Source of the DNA: Gallionella sp. UBA4737
Lineage (GTDB): Bacteria > Pseudomonadota > Gammaproteobacteria > Burkholderiales > Gallionellaceae
Length of the DNA stretch: 7,806 bases
NCBI GenBank assembly: GCA_002403995.1
Contig: DHIV01000008.1
Coordinates: 1 to 7,806, forward strand
Direction: 5' to 3'
A model generated the notes under the pieces. It did no database searches and was not told where the DNA came from. It saw only the letters and a list, made by a program, of their open reading frames with translations. Position 1 is the first letter of the stretch; each line of letters starts with the position of its first letter. Positions 1 through 5,701 of the stretch are shown here, piece after piece. Made by a program: the position numbers and the translations under genes.

Positions 1-50
1 TTCAAGTCTTTCACGGCCCACCAATTATCGAGGACTTAGGCAAGCTTTAA
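1..50 (+). CDS. Possible 3' end of an upstream gene (partial)
   Basis: Reading in the frame that begins at base 3 gives a short tail, QVFHGPPIIEDLGKL, ending in TAA at 48-50. Codon choice and residue mix look like an ordinary protein C-terminus, and a hairpin spans the stop codon, as expected at a transcript end. Fifteen codons are too few to identify a family, so no function is offered. The frame could be open by chance. The other two forward frames end at bases 37-39 and about 110-112 and look less protein-like. Confidence 0.3.
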   Translation, partial: QVFHGPPIIEDLGKL

Positions 51-54
51 GTCC
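32..54 (+). terminator. Hairpin overlapping the upstream stop codon, possible terminator
   Basis: GGACTTA (32-38) and TAAGTCC (48-54) are a perfect 7-bp inverted repeat around a 9-base loop. The right arm contains the TAA stop of the putative upstream reading frame. The following bases, CTTCTGTTTTCT, are pyrimidine- and T-rich but not a clean T-tract. The stem is AU-rich for an intrinsic terminator, so termination is plausible, not established. Confidence 0.35.
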
Positions 55-90
55 CTTCTGTTTTCTGTCGCGGGGTATACCACTGCATAT

Positions 91-109
91 TGTGATTTCA
101 TACCTCACA
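91..109. promoter_or_regulatory. Inverted repeat TGTGA-N9-TCACA upstream of the fumarase gene
   Basis: TGTGA (91-95) and TCACA (105-109) form a perfect 5-bp dyad 107 bases before the fumarase start, which is a sensible place for an operator. The half-sites match those of CRP, but CRP spaces them by 6 bases and here there are 9. A standard CRP site is therefore unlikely, and the dyad could be chance. No convincing sigma-70 promoter could be fixed between 55 and 216. Confidence 0.2.
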
Positions 110-216
110 TGACTGAGATGAAATGCGCATCACGAAAGTGTTATCATTTGGCTTGGATTTAACGCTGTGTTCATCGATGCACATAATCATCGTAACCACT
201 TCACGCTAGGCCCGTC

Positions 217-1740
217 ATGACGGTCATTCGCCAGCAGGATTTCATCGATAGTATTGCAGGAGCTCTGCAATTTATCTCTTATTATCATCCAGCTGACTAT
301 ATTCATGCATTGGCGGAGGCATATCGCGCTGAGCAGTCGCCTGCCGCCAAGGATGCAATGGCGCAGATACTGACCAATTCGCGGATGAGCGCGCAAGGAC
401 ATAGGCCAGTATGCCAGGATACCGGAATCGTGGTGGCATTCGTGCGGGTGGGCATGTCGGTGCGTTGGGATGCGGTGTTGAGTGTAGTTGAAATGGTGAA
501 TGCCGGAGTACGCAAGGCTTATCTTGATGCGGATAATCCACTGCGTGCTTCAATCGTAGCTGATCCGGCGGGAAAAAGGAAAAATACAGGCGATAACACG
601 CCGGCGGTAGTTCATGTCGAATTGGTACAAGGCGATGGCGTGGATGTGCATATCGCGGCCAAGGGCGGCGGTTCTGAAAACAAAGCTGTGATGGCGATGC
701 TTAACCCGAGTGACGATATCGTCGAATGGGTATTGCAGCGCATACCGGAGATGGGGGCGGGATGGTGTCCGCCGGGGATGCTGGGAATTGGTATCGGCGG
801 TACGGCGGAAAAGGCGGTACTGTTGGCAAAAGAGGCTTTGATGCAACCGATAGATATGCACGAATTGAAGGTGCGCGGCGCACAGAATCGTCTTGAAGAA
901 TTACGCATCGAATTGTATGAAAAGGTGAATGCGCTAGGCATAGGTGCGCAGGGTTTGGGCGGATTGACTACGGTGCTGGATGTCAAAATACTGGATTACC
1001 CGACTCACGCGGCTTCAAAGCCGATTGCGATCATTCCCAATTGTGCGGCCACGCGGCATATTCATTTTGCGCTGGATGGCAGTGGCATGGCGCAGTTTGC
1101 GCCGCCCAAAATGGAAGATTACCCCGATGTGCATTGGCACCCGGCTGCGGATGCGCGGCGCGTCAATTTGGAAACGGTTACGCGCGAGGAAATCGCAGGA
1201 TGGCGGCCTGGCGAGACGCTACTGCTGTCCGGAAGGTTGTTGACCGGACGTGATGCTGCGCACAAGCGTATCATCGAAATGTTGGCGCGCGGTGAACCAT
1301 TGCCGCCCGGCGTGGATTTTACCAACCGCTTCATCTATTATGTGGGTCCGGTTGACCCGGTACGTGATGAAATTGTTGGTCCGGCTGGTCCAACCACTGC
1401 GACACGTATGGACAAGTTCACTGAAACGATGCTGGCGCAGACCGGCCTGATCGGCATGATAGGCAAGGCCGAGCGCGGCGAGGTCGCCATCCAAGCGATA
1501 AAAAATCATGGCGCAGTGTATTTGATCGCCATCGGCGGTGCGGCTTATCTGGTGTCCAAAGCGATACGAGACGCGAAAGTAATTGCGTTCGCCGACTTGG
1601 GCATGGAAGCGATTTATGAATTTGGCGTCGAAAATATGCCGGTAACAGTGGCAGTGGACACCCAAGGGCGTTCAGTGCATGAAATCGGTCCGGCAGAATG
1701 GCGCAAACGTATCGGCATGATTCCGGTGCACCCGGTGTGA
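217..1740 (+). CDS. fumA: Class I (iron-sulfur) fumarate hydratase, single-chain
   Basis: Interconverts fumarate and L-malate in the TCA cycle using an oxygen-sensitive [4Fe-4S] cluster; cytoplasmic. The 507-residue protein joins the alpha part (about residues 10-285) and the beta part (about 315-507) that are separate subunits in some archaea and in L-tartrate dehydratase. Three conserved cysteines suited to hold the cluster are C66 (in PVCQDTG), C184 (in GWCPPG) and C276 (in PNCAATR). The beta part shows GRDAAHKRI (344-352) and GPTTATRMDKF (391-401), typical of the family. Full length for this class. The ATG at 217 has only a weak Shine-Dalgarno (TAGG, 207-210). The gene stands apart from the following block: the next gene is an RNA 105 bases on, with hairpins between. 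L-tartrate dehydratase activity cannot be excluded from sequence alone, but the fused form favours fumarase. Confidence 0.95.
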   Translation: MTVIRQQDFIDSIAGALQFISYYHPADYIHALAEAYRAEQSPAAKDAMAQILTNSRMSAQGHRPVCQDTGIVVAFVRVGMSVRWDAVLSVVEMVNAGVRKAYLDADNPLRASIVADPAGKRKNTGDNTPAVVHVELVQGDGVDVHIAAKGGGSENKAVMAMLNPSDDIVEWVLQRIPEMGAGWCPPGMLGIGIGGTAEKAVLLAKEALMQPIDMHELKVRGAQNRLEELRIELYEKVNALGIGAQGLGGLTTVLDVKILDYPTHAASKPIAIIPNCAATRHIHFALDGSGMAQFAPPKMEDYPDVHWHPAADARRVNLETVTREEIAGWRPGETLLLSGRLLTGRDAAHKRIIEMLARGEPLPPGVDFTNRFIYYVGPVDPVRDEIVGPAGPTTATRMDKFTETMLAQTGLIGMIGKAERGEVAIQAIKNHGAVYLIAIGGAAYLVSKAIRDAKVIAFADLGMEAIYEFGVENMPVTVAVDTQGRSVHEIGPAEWRKRIGMIPVHPV

Positions 1741-1752
1741 AAACAACTAAAT

Positions 1753-1784
1753 CGGCTCAATATCCCTATTGATTTATTGGGCTG
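1753..1784. other. Alternative hairpins just after the fumarase stop
   Basis: CGGCTCAATA (1753-1762) can pair with TATTGGGCTG (1775-1784): 10 pairs including two G-U. The same left arm can instead form a compact perfect hairpin, TCAATA-TCCC-TATTGA (1757-1772). The two folds exclude each other. There is no T-tract after either, so a standard intrinsic terminator is not supported. The structure may protect the 3' end of the fumarase message or be chance. Confidence 0.3.
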
Positions 1785-1794
1785 CCAACAGTGC

Positions 1795-1826
1795 GTTGAA
1801 AACGCCGTGTATGCGGCAGTTTCAAC
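1795..1826. other. Imperfect inverted repeat between fumarase gene and SRP RNA gene
   Basis: GTTGAAA (1795-1801) pairs with TTTCAAC (1820-1826), and GCCG (1804-1807) with CGGC (1814-1817), separated by a 2x2 mismatch and closed by a 6-base loop. After it come the AT-rich bases ATATTGTTATTAAAG. It could be the fumarase terminator (imperfect U-tract) or a dyad in the promoter of the SRP RNA, since its right half lies 20-33 bases before the RNA 5' end. TATTAA (1834-1839) sits where a -10 box of that RNA would be, but no good -35 is seen at the right distance. Confidence 0.4.
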
Positions 1827-1845
1827 ATATTGTTATTAAAGAATT

Positions 1846-1941
1846 GGCGGGTCTCCCCGCATTGCAGCGTAGTGAATCTGGTCAGGTCCGGAAGGAAGCA
1901 GCCACAGCTACATACTGCAAGTGCCGGGGGTAAGGCTCGCC
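1846..1941 (+). ncRNA. ffs: 4.5S RNA, small bacterial signal recognition particle RNA
   Basis: RNA core of the signal recognition particle. It binds Ffh and, with FtsY, targets nascent inner-membrane proteins to the translocon. The near-invariant Ffh-binding tip is present: GTCAGGTCCGGAAGGAAGCA (1881-1900), with a GGAA tetraloop at 1890-1893 and the asymmetric internal loop next to it. The ends close as one long hairpin: GGCGGGTC (1846-1853) pairs with GGCTCGCC (1934-1941), and the CCCCG/CGGGG segments stack inside. At about 96 bases it is the small Alu-less form. Ends are set from pairing and may be off by a few bases. No T-tract follows, so some transcripts may run on into dnaX, 133 bases downstream. 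Confidence 0.95.
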
Positions 1942-1965
1942 TCCTATTTCGAACGTGGAGCTGCC

Positions 1966-2073
1966 ATGAAAAGCATAGCTATCAACATTTGTTCATTGGT
2001 GGTATCGGCAATCAGGGCTGTCGCATCAAGCTCGATCGCTTTCAATTCGCCTGTCATTTCTATCGTGGTGTAA
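1966..2073 (+). CDS. Small hydrophobic ORF (35 aa) directly before dnaX, possible leader peptide
   Basis: ATG at 1966 is preceded by GTGGAG (GGAG at 1957-1960, 5 bases before the start), a better ribosome site than dnaX has. The frame runs 35 codons to TAA at 2071-2073, and the dnaX TTG begins at 2075, one base after the stop. The peptide starts MKSIAINICSLVVSAI, has one Lys and one Arg, no acidic residues, and is rich in Ile, Val, Ser and Ala. It could be a short membrane peptide or merely a vehicle for translation reinitiation at dnaX. I recognise no family. The opposite strand of the same bases also reads as plausible protein, so coding here is uncertain; the Shine-Dalgarno and stop/start spacing are the main support. 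Confidence 0.4.
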   Translation: MKSIAINICSLVVSAIRAVASSSIAFNSPVISIVV

Positions 2074-2074
2074 C

Positions 2075-3706
2075 TTGTCAGCCACAACAGTACTTGCACG
2101 AAAATGGCGTCCCAAGACTTTCGCACAACTGGCGGGGCAGGAGCACGTCGTTCGCGCTTTAAGCAATGCGCTTACACAGAATCGGCTGCATCATGCTTAC
2201 CTGTTCACCGGCACGCGCGGCGTCGGAAAAACCACCATCGCGCGTATTTTTGCCAAGTCGCTGAATTGTGCGACCGGTATCACTGCCACGCCATGCGGTG
2301 AATGCAGCGCCTGCAAGGAGATCGATAGCGGGCGTTTTATTGATCTGATCGAACTCGACGCTGCATCCAATACCGGCATCGACAATATGCGTGAGGTGCT
2401 GGATAACGCCCAATACTTACCCACCAGTGCTCGTTTCAAGGTATACATCATCGATGAGGTGCATATGCTCTCCAAGCAGGCCTTTAACTCGATGTTGAAG
2501 ACTTTGGAAGAGCCGCCTGGGCATGTAAAATTCATCCTTGCCACCACTGATCCGCAGAAGATTCCTGTTACCGTGTTGTCGCGTTGTTTGCAATTCAACC
2601 TGAAGCAGCTTCCGCCCGCATTGATTGCCGTACACTTGAAGTATGTGCTGGAGCAAGAACAGATAGCATTTGAGGCTCCCGCAATTGGCTTGATCGCGCG
2701 GGCTGCACAGGGCAGTATGCGCGATGCGTTGAGCTTGTTGGACCAGGCGATTGCTTTTTCTGCGGGCGAAGTAGGTGAGGCGGTGGTGCACACCATGCTG
2801 GGCGCGATAGACCAGAGTTATTTGTTCGATTTGCTGGCGGCATTGCATGAACAGAATGGTGCCAGGCTACTCGAAATTGCCGATAACATGTCCGCTCGCA
2901 GTTTAGCATTTGATACAGCGTTGCAAGAGCTGGCCACTTTGTTGCATCGCGTTGCGTTGTCACAAACCATACCACAGGCGGTTGCAGACGACGAACCGGA
3001 GCGCGCACGCTTGCTGGAACTTGCTCAGTTATTCACAGCGGAAGAGGTGCAGTTATATTATCAGATCGCTATCCATGGGCGTGATGAAATTGATCTGGCT
3101 CCCGATGAATATGCCGGCTTCACGATGACGTTGCTGCGTATGTTGGCTTTTGCTCCCGCCAAGGTCATGGTACAGCCGATATTGGACGCGCCTGTTGCTA
3201 AAGTGCAGCCAAGTGCGAAACCTGCTGTTGCAAGCAGCATAGCAGTCCCAGCCAGTCCAGCAAATGTCTCAAAAAAGCCTGTTTCAATTATCCCAGCTTC
3301 AAGCGGAGAAGTCGTGTCAGGCGATCAGCCGGACTGGGGCGCGCTGCTCACGCAGTTGAATGTACAAGGTATGGCGCAGCAATTGGCAAAGCACTGCGTA
3401 CTGGAAAATTTTTCAGATCGGCAAATTACACTGCGCTTGTCGCAAGAGCATAAGCATTTGCAAACCAACAAGACGGCAACCGAGAAATTGCAGGCCGCGC
3501 TGACCGATTATTTTGCCAAGCCGATCAAACTGAATATCGTGCTGGGCGAATCCGAATCGGCAACGCCTGCGGTGATAGAACAGCAGAGCAAGCACCTTAA
3601 ACAACAGCTGGCGAGTGATTCGATAACGCAGGATAGATTTGTGCGCGAGGCCCAGGCTGAACTGGATGCCAATCTGATCGAGGAATCGATTAAACCAATA
3701 CAGTAA
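2075..3706 (+). CDS. dnaX: DNA polymerase III subunits tau/gamma (clamp loader ATPase)
   Basis: AAA+ motor of the clamp loader: with delta and delta' it opens the beta clamp and loads it on primed DNA, and its C-terminal part ties the loader to polymerase and helicase. Visible features are the N-terminal VLARKWRPKTF (6-16), Walker A GTRGVGKTT (46-54), zinc-site cysteines C65, C74, C77 and C80, Walker B IIDEVH (125-130), sensor 1 TTD (157-159), the SRC arginine finger (169-171) and sensor 2 GSMRD (213-217). Domain III ends near 365; an Ala/Pro/Val/Ser-rich linker (about 366-415) leads to a tau-type C-terminal domain (about 418-543). At 543 residues it is shorter than E. coli tau (643). The start is TTG: no usable in-frame start lies upstream, and the family N-terminus begins right there. 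It has a poor Shine-Dalgarno and probably depends on reinitiation after the ORF ending at 2073. A candidate frameshift site lies at 3271-3277. Confidence 0.97.
   Translation: MSATTVLARKWRPKTFAQLAGQEHVVRALSNALTQNRLHHAYLFTGTRGVGKTTIARIFAKSLNCATGITATPCGECSACKEIDSGRFIDLIELDAASNTGIDNMREVLDNAQYLPTSARFKVYIIDEVHMLSKQAFNSMLKTLEEPPGHVKFILATTDPQKIPVTVLSRCLQFNLKQLPPALIAVHLKYVLEQEQIAFEAPAIGLIARAAQGSMRDALSLLDQAIAFSAGEVGEAVVHTMLGAIDQSYLFDLLAALHEQNGARLLEIADNMSARSLAFDTALQELATLLHRVALSQTIPQAVADDEPERARLLELAQLFTAEEVQLYYQIAIHGRDEIDLAPDEYAGFTMTLLRMLAFAPAKVMVQPILDAPVAKVQPSAKPAVASSIAVPASPANVSKKPVSIIPASSGEVVSGDQPDWGALLTQLNVQGMAQQLAKHCVLENFSDRQITLRLSQEHKHLQTNKTATEKLQAALTDYFAKPIKLNIVLGESESATPAVIEQQSKHLKQQLASDSITQDRFVREAQAELDANLIEESIKPIQ
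3271..3277 (+). other. Candidate -1 ribosomal frameshift site (A-AAA-AAG) in dnaX
   Basis: The zero-frame codons are TCA AAA AAG (S399 K400 K401), so the heptamer A AAA AAG is in the same phase as the E. coli dnaX slippery site that makes the short gamma subunit. It lies in the linker after domain III, where gamma normally ends. Possible downstream stems are GCCTG (3277-3281) with CAGGC (3318-3322), CTTC (3297-3300) with GAAG (3308-3311), and TCCCAG (3291-3296) with CTGGGG (3334-3339, one G-U). The 3297-3311 hairpin is compatible with either of the others. No Shine-Dalgarno-like stimulator is obvious upstream. After a -1 shift the frame stays open for 58 codons to TAA at 3451-3453, giving a product of about 459 residues. 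Confidence 0.5.
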
Positions 3707-3724
3707 GCTTGGGAGGATGTAAAA

Positions 3725-4051
3725 ATGATGAAGGGCGGATTGGGCGGAATGATGAAGCAAGCCCAGCAAATGCAGCAGAATATGCAAAAGGCGCAGGCTG
3801 AATTGGCAACTGTGGAAGTGGAAGGTCAGGCGGCTTCAGGCATGGTTAAAGTAACCATGACTTGCGGTTATGTGGCGCGCAGGGTGTCGCTGGATGACAG
3901 CGTGTTATCCGATGACAAAGAGATGCTGGAAGATTTGATCGTGCTGGCCATCAACGATGCGCTGAAAAAAGTGGAGATTACTACCCAGCAGCGCATGAGC
4001 GGATTCACTTCCGGAATGGGCTTGCCGCCCGGGATGAAGCTTCCATTCTGA
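3725..4051 (+). CDS. ybaB: YbaB/EbfC family nucleoid-associated protein
   Basis: Small DNA-binding protein of the YbaB/EbfC family: a dimer of tweezer-like shape that coats DNA in the nucleoid. Its exact role is still debated, but linkage with recR points to recombination or repair. The 108 residues are the family's usual size. The Gly/Met start MMKGGLGGMMKQAQQMQ is followed by a Gln/Ala-rich coiled helix (to about 28), the beta core (VEVEGQAASGMVKVTM, about 31-46) and a C-terminal helix with a flexible Gly/Met/Pro tail (MGLPPGMKLPF). Strong Shine-Dalgarno GGAGG (3712-3716), 8 bases before ATG 3725; ATG 3728 is the alternative. It starts 18 bases after dnaX stops, and its TGA shares one base with the recR ATG (TGATG), so translation is probably coupled. 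Confidence 0.95.
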   Translation: MMKGGLGGMMKQAQQMQQNMQKAQAELATVEVEGQAASGMVKVTMTCGYVARRVSLDDSVLSDDKEMLEDLIVLAINDALKKVEITTQQRMSGFTSGMGLPPGMKLPF

Positions 4052-4662
4052 TGTCTTCCCCTCTGGTGATGCCCTCACACCTTGAAGAGTTGATTGCTGT
4101 ATTGCGTTGTTTGCCCGGCGTGGGGCCAAAATCCGCGCAGCGTATGGCCTATCATTTGTTGCAGCGTGATCGCGCTGGGGCTCTGCATTTGGCGCAGGCA
4201 CTGGAGCTGGCAGTTAACACCATCCGGCACTGCAGCAAATGCAATAATTTTTCCGAGCATGAGGTGTGCGGATTGTGCGCATCTCTCAAGCGTGATGCCG
4301 GTTTGTTGTGTGTTGTCGAAATGCCTGCCGACTTGCTGATGTTGGAACAAACGCAGTGTTATCGAGGGCTCTATTTTGTGCTGATGGGAAGGCTGTCGCC
4401 GCTGGATGGGATAGGCGCGAAAGAGCTGCATCTTGAGCGTCTCGTCAAACGCGTGCAGGAACACCCATGCGAAGTGATTCTGGCGACCAACTTCACTGTG
4501 GAAGGCGATGCCACGGCACATTATCTGGCAACCTTGCTGCAATCACAAGATGTGAAAGTGTCTCGTATCGCTCGCGGGTTACCGGTGGGCGGTGAACTGG
4601 AGCAGGTGGATAGCGGCACGCTGGCGCAAGCCATGTTGGAGCGTCGCGAGGTAATAGCATGA
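4051..4662 (+). CDS. recR: Recombination mediator protein RecR
   Basis: Acts with RecO (and RecF) to load RecA onto SSB-coated single-stranded DNA at gaps; forms a ring or clamp around DNA. The 203 residues match the family. In order: a helix-hairpin-helix (LPGVGPKSAQRMAYHLL, about 21-37), a four-cysteine zinc finger C61, C64, C73, C76 (CSKC...CGLC), a Toprim domain (about 84-178, starting LLCVVE), and the C-terminal ARGLPVGGELEQVDSGTL signature (174-191), where many homologues have a Tyr (ELEY) in place of Q185. Start ATG 4051 overlaps the ybaB stop by one base, and the recR TGA overlaps the rluB ATG by four (ATGA), so all three appear to be on one message downstream of dnaX. Confidence 0.97.
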   Translation: MSSPLVMPSHLEELIAVLRCLPGVGPKSAQRMAYHLLQRDRAGALHLAQALELAVNTIRHCSKCNNFSEHEVCGLCASLKRDAGLLCVVEMPADLLMLEQTQCYRGLYFVLMGRLSPLDGIGAKELHLERLVKRVQEHPCEVILATNFTVEGDATAHYLATLLQSQDVKVSRIARGLPVGGELEQVDSGTLAQAMLERREVIA

Positions 4663-5612
4663 AAAAAAGTATCAAAGCACTTTCCCATGAAACTTCTGCC
4701 CATGAACCACATGCCGATGAAAAATTGCCCGGCGAAAAATTACAGAAAGTGCTAGCCCAGGCCGGCTTCGGTTCGCGTCGCATGATGGAAGAATGGATCG
4801 CTACCGGACGAGTCAGCGTAAACGGCGAACCGGCGACGTTGGGAATGCGGGTGATGGAAGGCGACCTGGTAAAAACGGAGCATCGCACCATACGCGTCGG
4901 CGAAAAGGAACACGCCATACGTGTGCTGTTGTACCACAAACCAGAAGGCGAGATCGTCAGTCACGATGATCCCGAGAAGCGTTCCAGTGTGTTTGATAAG
5001 CTGCCAAAGTTGCGCGGCCAGAAATGGATTGCGATCGGGCGGCTGGATTTCAATACCAGTGGCCTGCTGATTTTTACCACTTCCGGCGAATTGGCGAATC
5101 GGCTGATGCACCCGCGTTTTGAAGTGGAGCGGGAATATGCAGTGCGGGTGCAAGGGACCATGTCGGAAGCGCAGATGAATCTGGCGCTCAGACAGGGCGT
5201 TGAATTGGAAGATGGCTTGGTCAAGTTTGAAAAGCTCGAGGACCAGGGCGGCGAGGGATTTAACCACTGGTATCGCGTGATGCTCAAGGAGGGCCGCAAC
5301 CGCGTGGTGCGCCGTACTTTTGACGCGCTGGGCCTGCCGGTGAGCCGGTTGATGCGGATACGCTTCGGTATAATCAACTTGCCGCCGCGCTTGAAGCGAG
5401 GCATGACAGCCGAATTGGGTGAAAGTGAGGTTGCGCAAGTGTTGGATTGGGTAGGGATCGCCACTGAGCCGCAACAGGACTCACAAGCTTCTCGCCAATC
5501 TGACCAGGCACGGTCCGAAAAGAAAAACCGCCATGCGCCAGTCGCGACCAGAGCTGCCAGGCGCACCGGACCAGCCCGCGGGAAGAAAAGTAAATCTGGT
5601 GTAAATCACTGA
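4659..5612 (+). CDS. rluB: 23S rRNA pseudouridine synthase, RluB type (RsuA family)
   Basis: Isomerises a uridine of 23S rRNA to pseudouridine (U2605 in E. coli numbering if a true RluB). After a charged 25-residue lead comes an S4 RNA-binding domain (about 26-85, EKLQKVLAQAGFGSRRMMEE), then the catalytic domain with GRLDFNTSGLLIFT (127-140), where D130 is the catalytic Asp. It also contains YHKPEGEIVSHDDPEKR (92-108), close to the RluB/RsuA signature, and EGRNRVVRRTFDALG (211-225). RluB is preferred over RsuA because the N-terminal part and the NDP-like SHDDPE...VFDKLP segment fit RluB better; RluF/RluE are less likely. A basic, disordered tail (about 270-317) with Arg/Lys clusters probably aids RNA binding. 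The second and third codons lie in a run of seven A. Start ATG 4659 overlaps the recR stop; pairing with recR is probably operon economy, not shared function. Confidence 0.9.
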   Translation: MKKSIKALSHETSAHEPHADEKLPGEKLQKVLAQAGFGSRRMMEEWIATGRVSVNGEPATLGMRVMEGDLVKTEHRTIRVGEKEHAIRVLLYHKPEGEIVSHDDPEKRSSVFDKLPKLRGQKWIAIGRLDFNTSGLLIFTTSGELANRLMHPRFEVEREYAVRVQGTMSEAQMNLALRQGVELEDGLVKFEKLEDQGGEGFNHWYRVMLKEGRNRVVRRTFDALGLPVSRLMRIRFGIINLPPRLKRGMTAELGESEVAQVLDWVGIATEPQQDSQASRQSDQARSEKKNRHAPVATRAARRTGPARGKKSKSGVNH

Positions 5613-5660
5613 CTACCACTAGAATCTATAAGGGTGCATCCGGCTAACGGTACTACCGAA

Positions 5661-5690
5661 GTATTGTGATGACGGCGCATGCCGAAATAC
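5661..5690 (+). promoter_or_regulatory. 5'-leader hairpin abutting the ribosome site of the cyclase-like gene
   Basis: GTATT (5661-5665) pairs with AATAC (5686-5690), and inside it CGGC-GCAT-GCCG (5673-5684) forms a tight 4-bp hairpin, with a 7/1 internal loop between. The Shine-Dalgarno AGGAAA (5691-5696) begins at the very next base, 7 bases before ATG 5702. The position suggests influence on translation, or a protein-binding dyad in the promoter. The gap 5613-5660 also holds CTATAAG (5626-5632), a possible -10 box without a good -35, and the small dyad CGGTACTACCG. Confidence 0.3.
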
Positions 5691-5701
5691 AGGAAATTTG
5701 A

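Noticed and set aside
148..187. Promoter pair TTGGCT/TTGGAT (148-158) with CATAAT (182-187) before fumarase.
   Set aside because: Spacing is 23 bases or more, too long for sigma-70.
1219..1665. Minus-strand 148-codon frame inside the fumarase gene.
   Set aside because: Antisense shadow over the conserved beta domain.
1944..2126. Minus-strand 60-codon frame between SRP RNA and dnaX; its last 37 codons (from MTGELKAIEL) have a balanced, protein-like composition.
   Set aside because: It overlaps the conserved dnaX N-terminus, has no Shine-Dalgarno at either start, and runs against every gene here. It is kept in mind as the main rival to the 35-codon + strand frame.
1830..2162. Plus-strand 110-codon frame across the SRP RNA and dnaX start.
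   Set aside because: It reads through the structured SRP RNA and out of frame into dnaX; composition is not protein-like.
2197..2796. Minus-strand 199-codon frame inside dnaX.
   Set aside because: Shadow of the AAA+ coding region; Cys/Ser-rich, no family, no ribosome site.
3277..3359. +1 (or -2) frame after the dnaX A-run, as in transcriptional slippage of Thermus dnaX.
   Set aside because: The run is only six A followed by G, short for efficient polymerase slippage; the frame ends at TGA 3357-3359. The -1 ribosomal explanation fits the heptamer better.
4752..5474. Minus-strand 240-codon frame inside rluB.
   Set aside because: Antisense shadow; His/Gln-rich composition typical of reverse reading of a coding gene.
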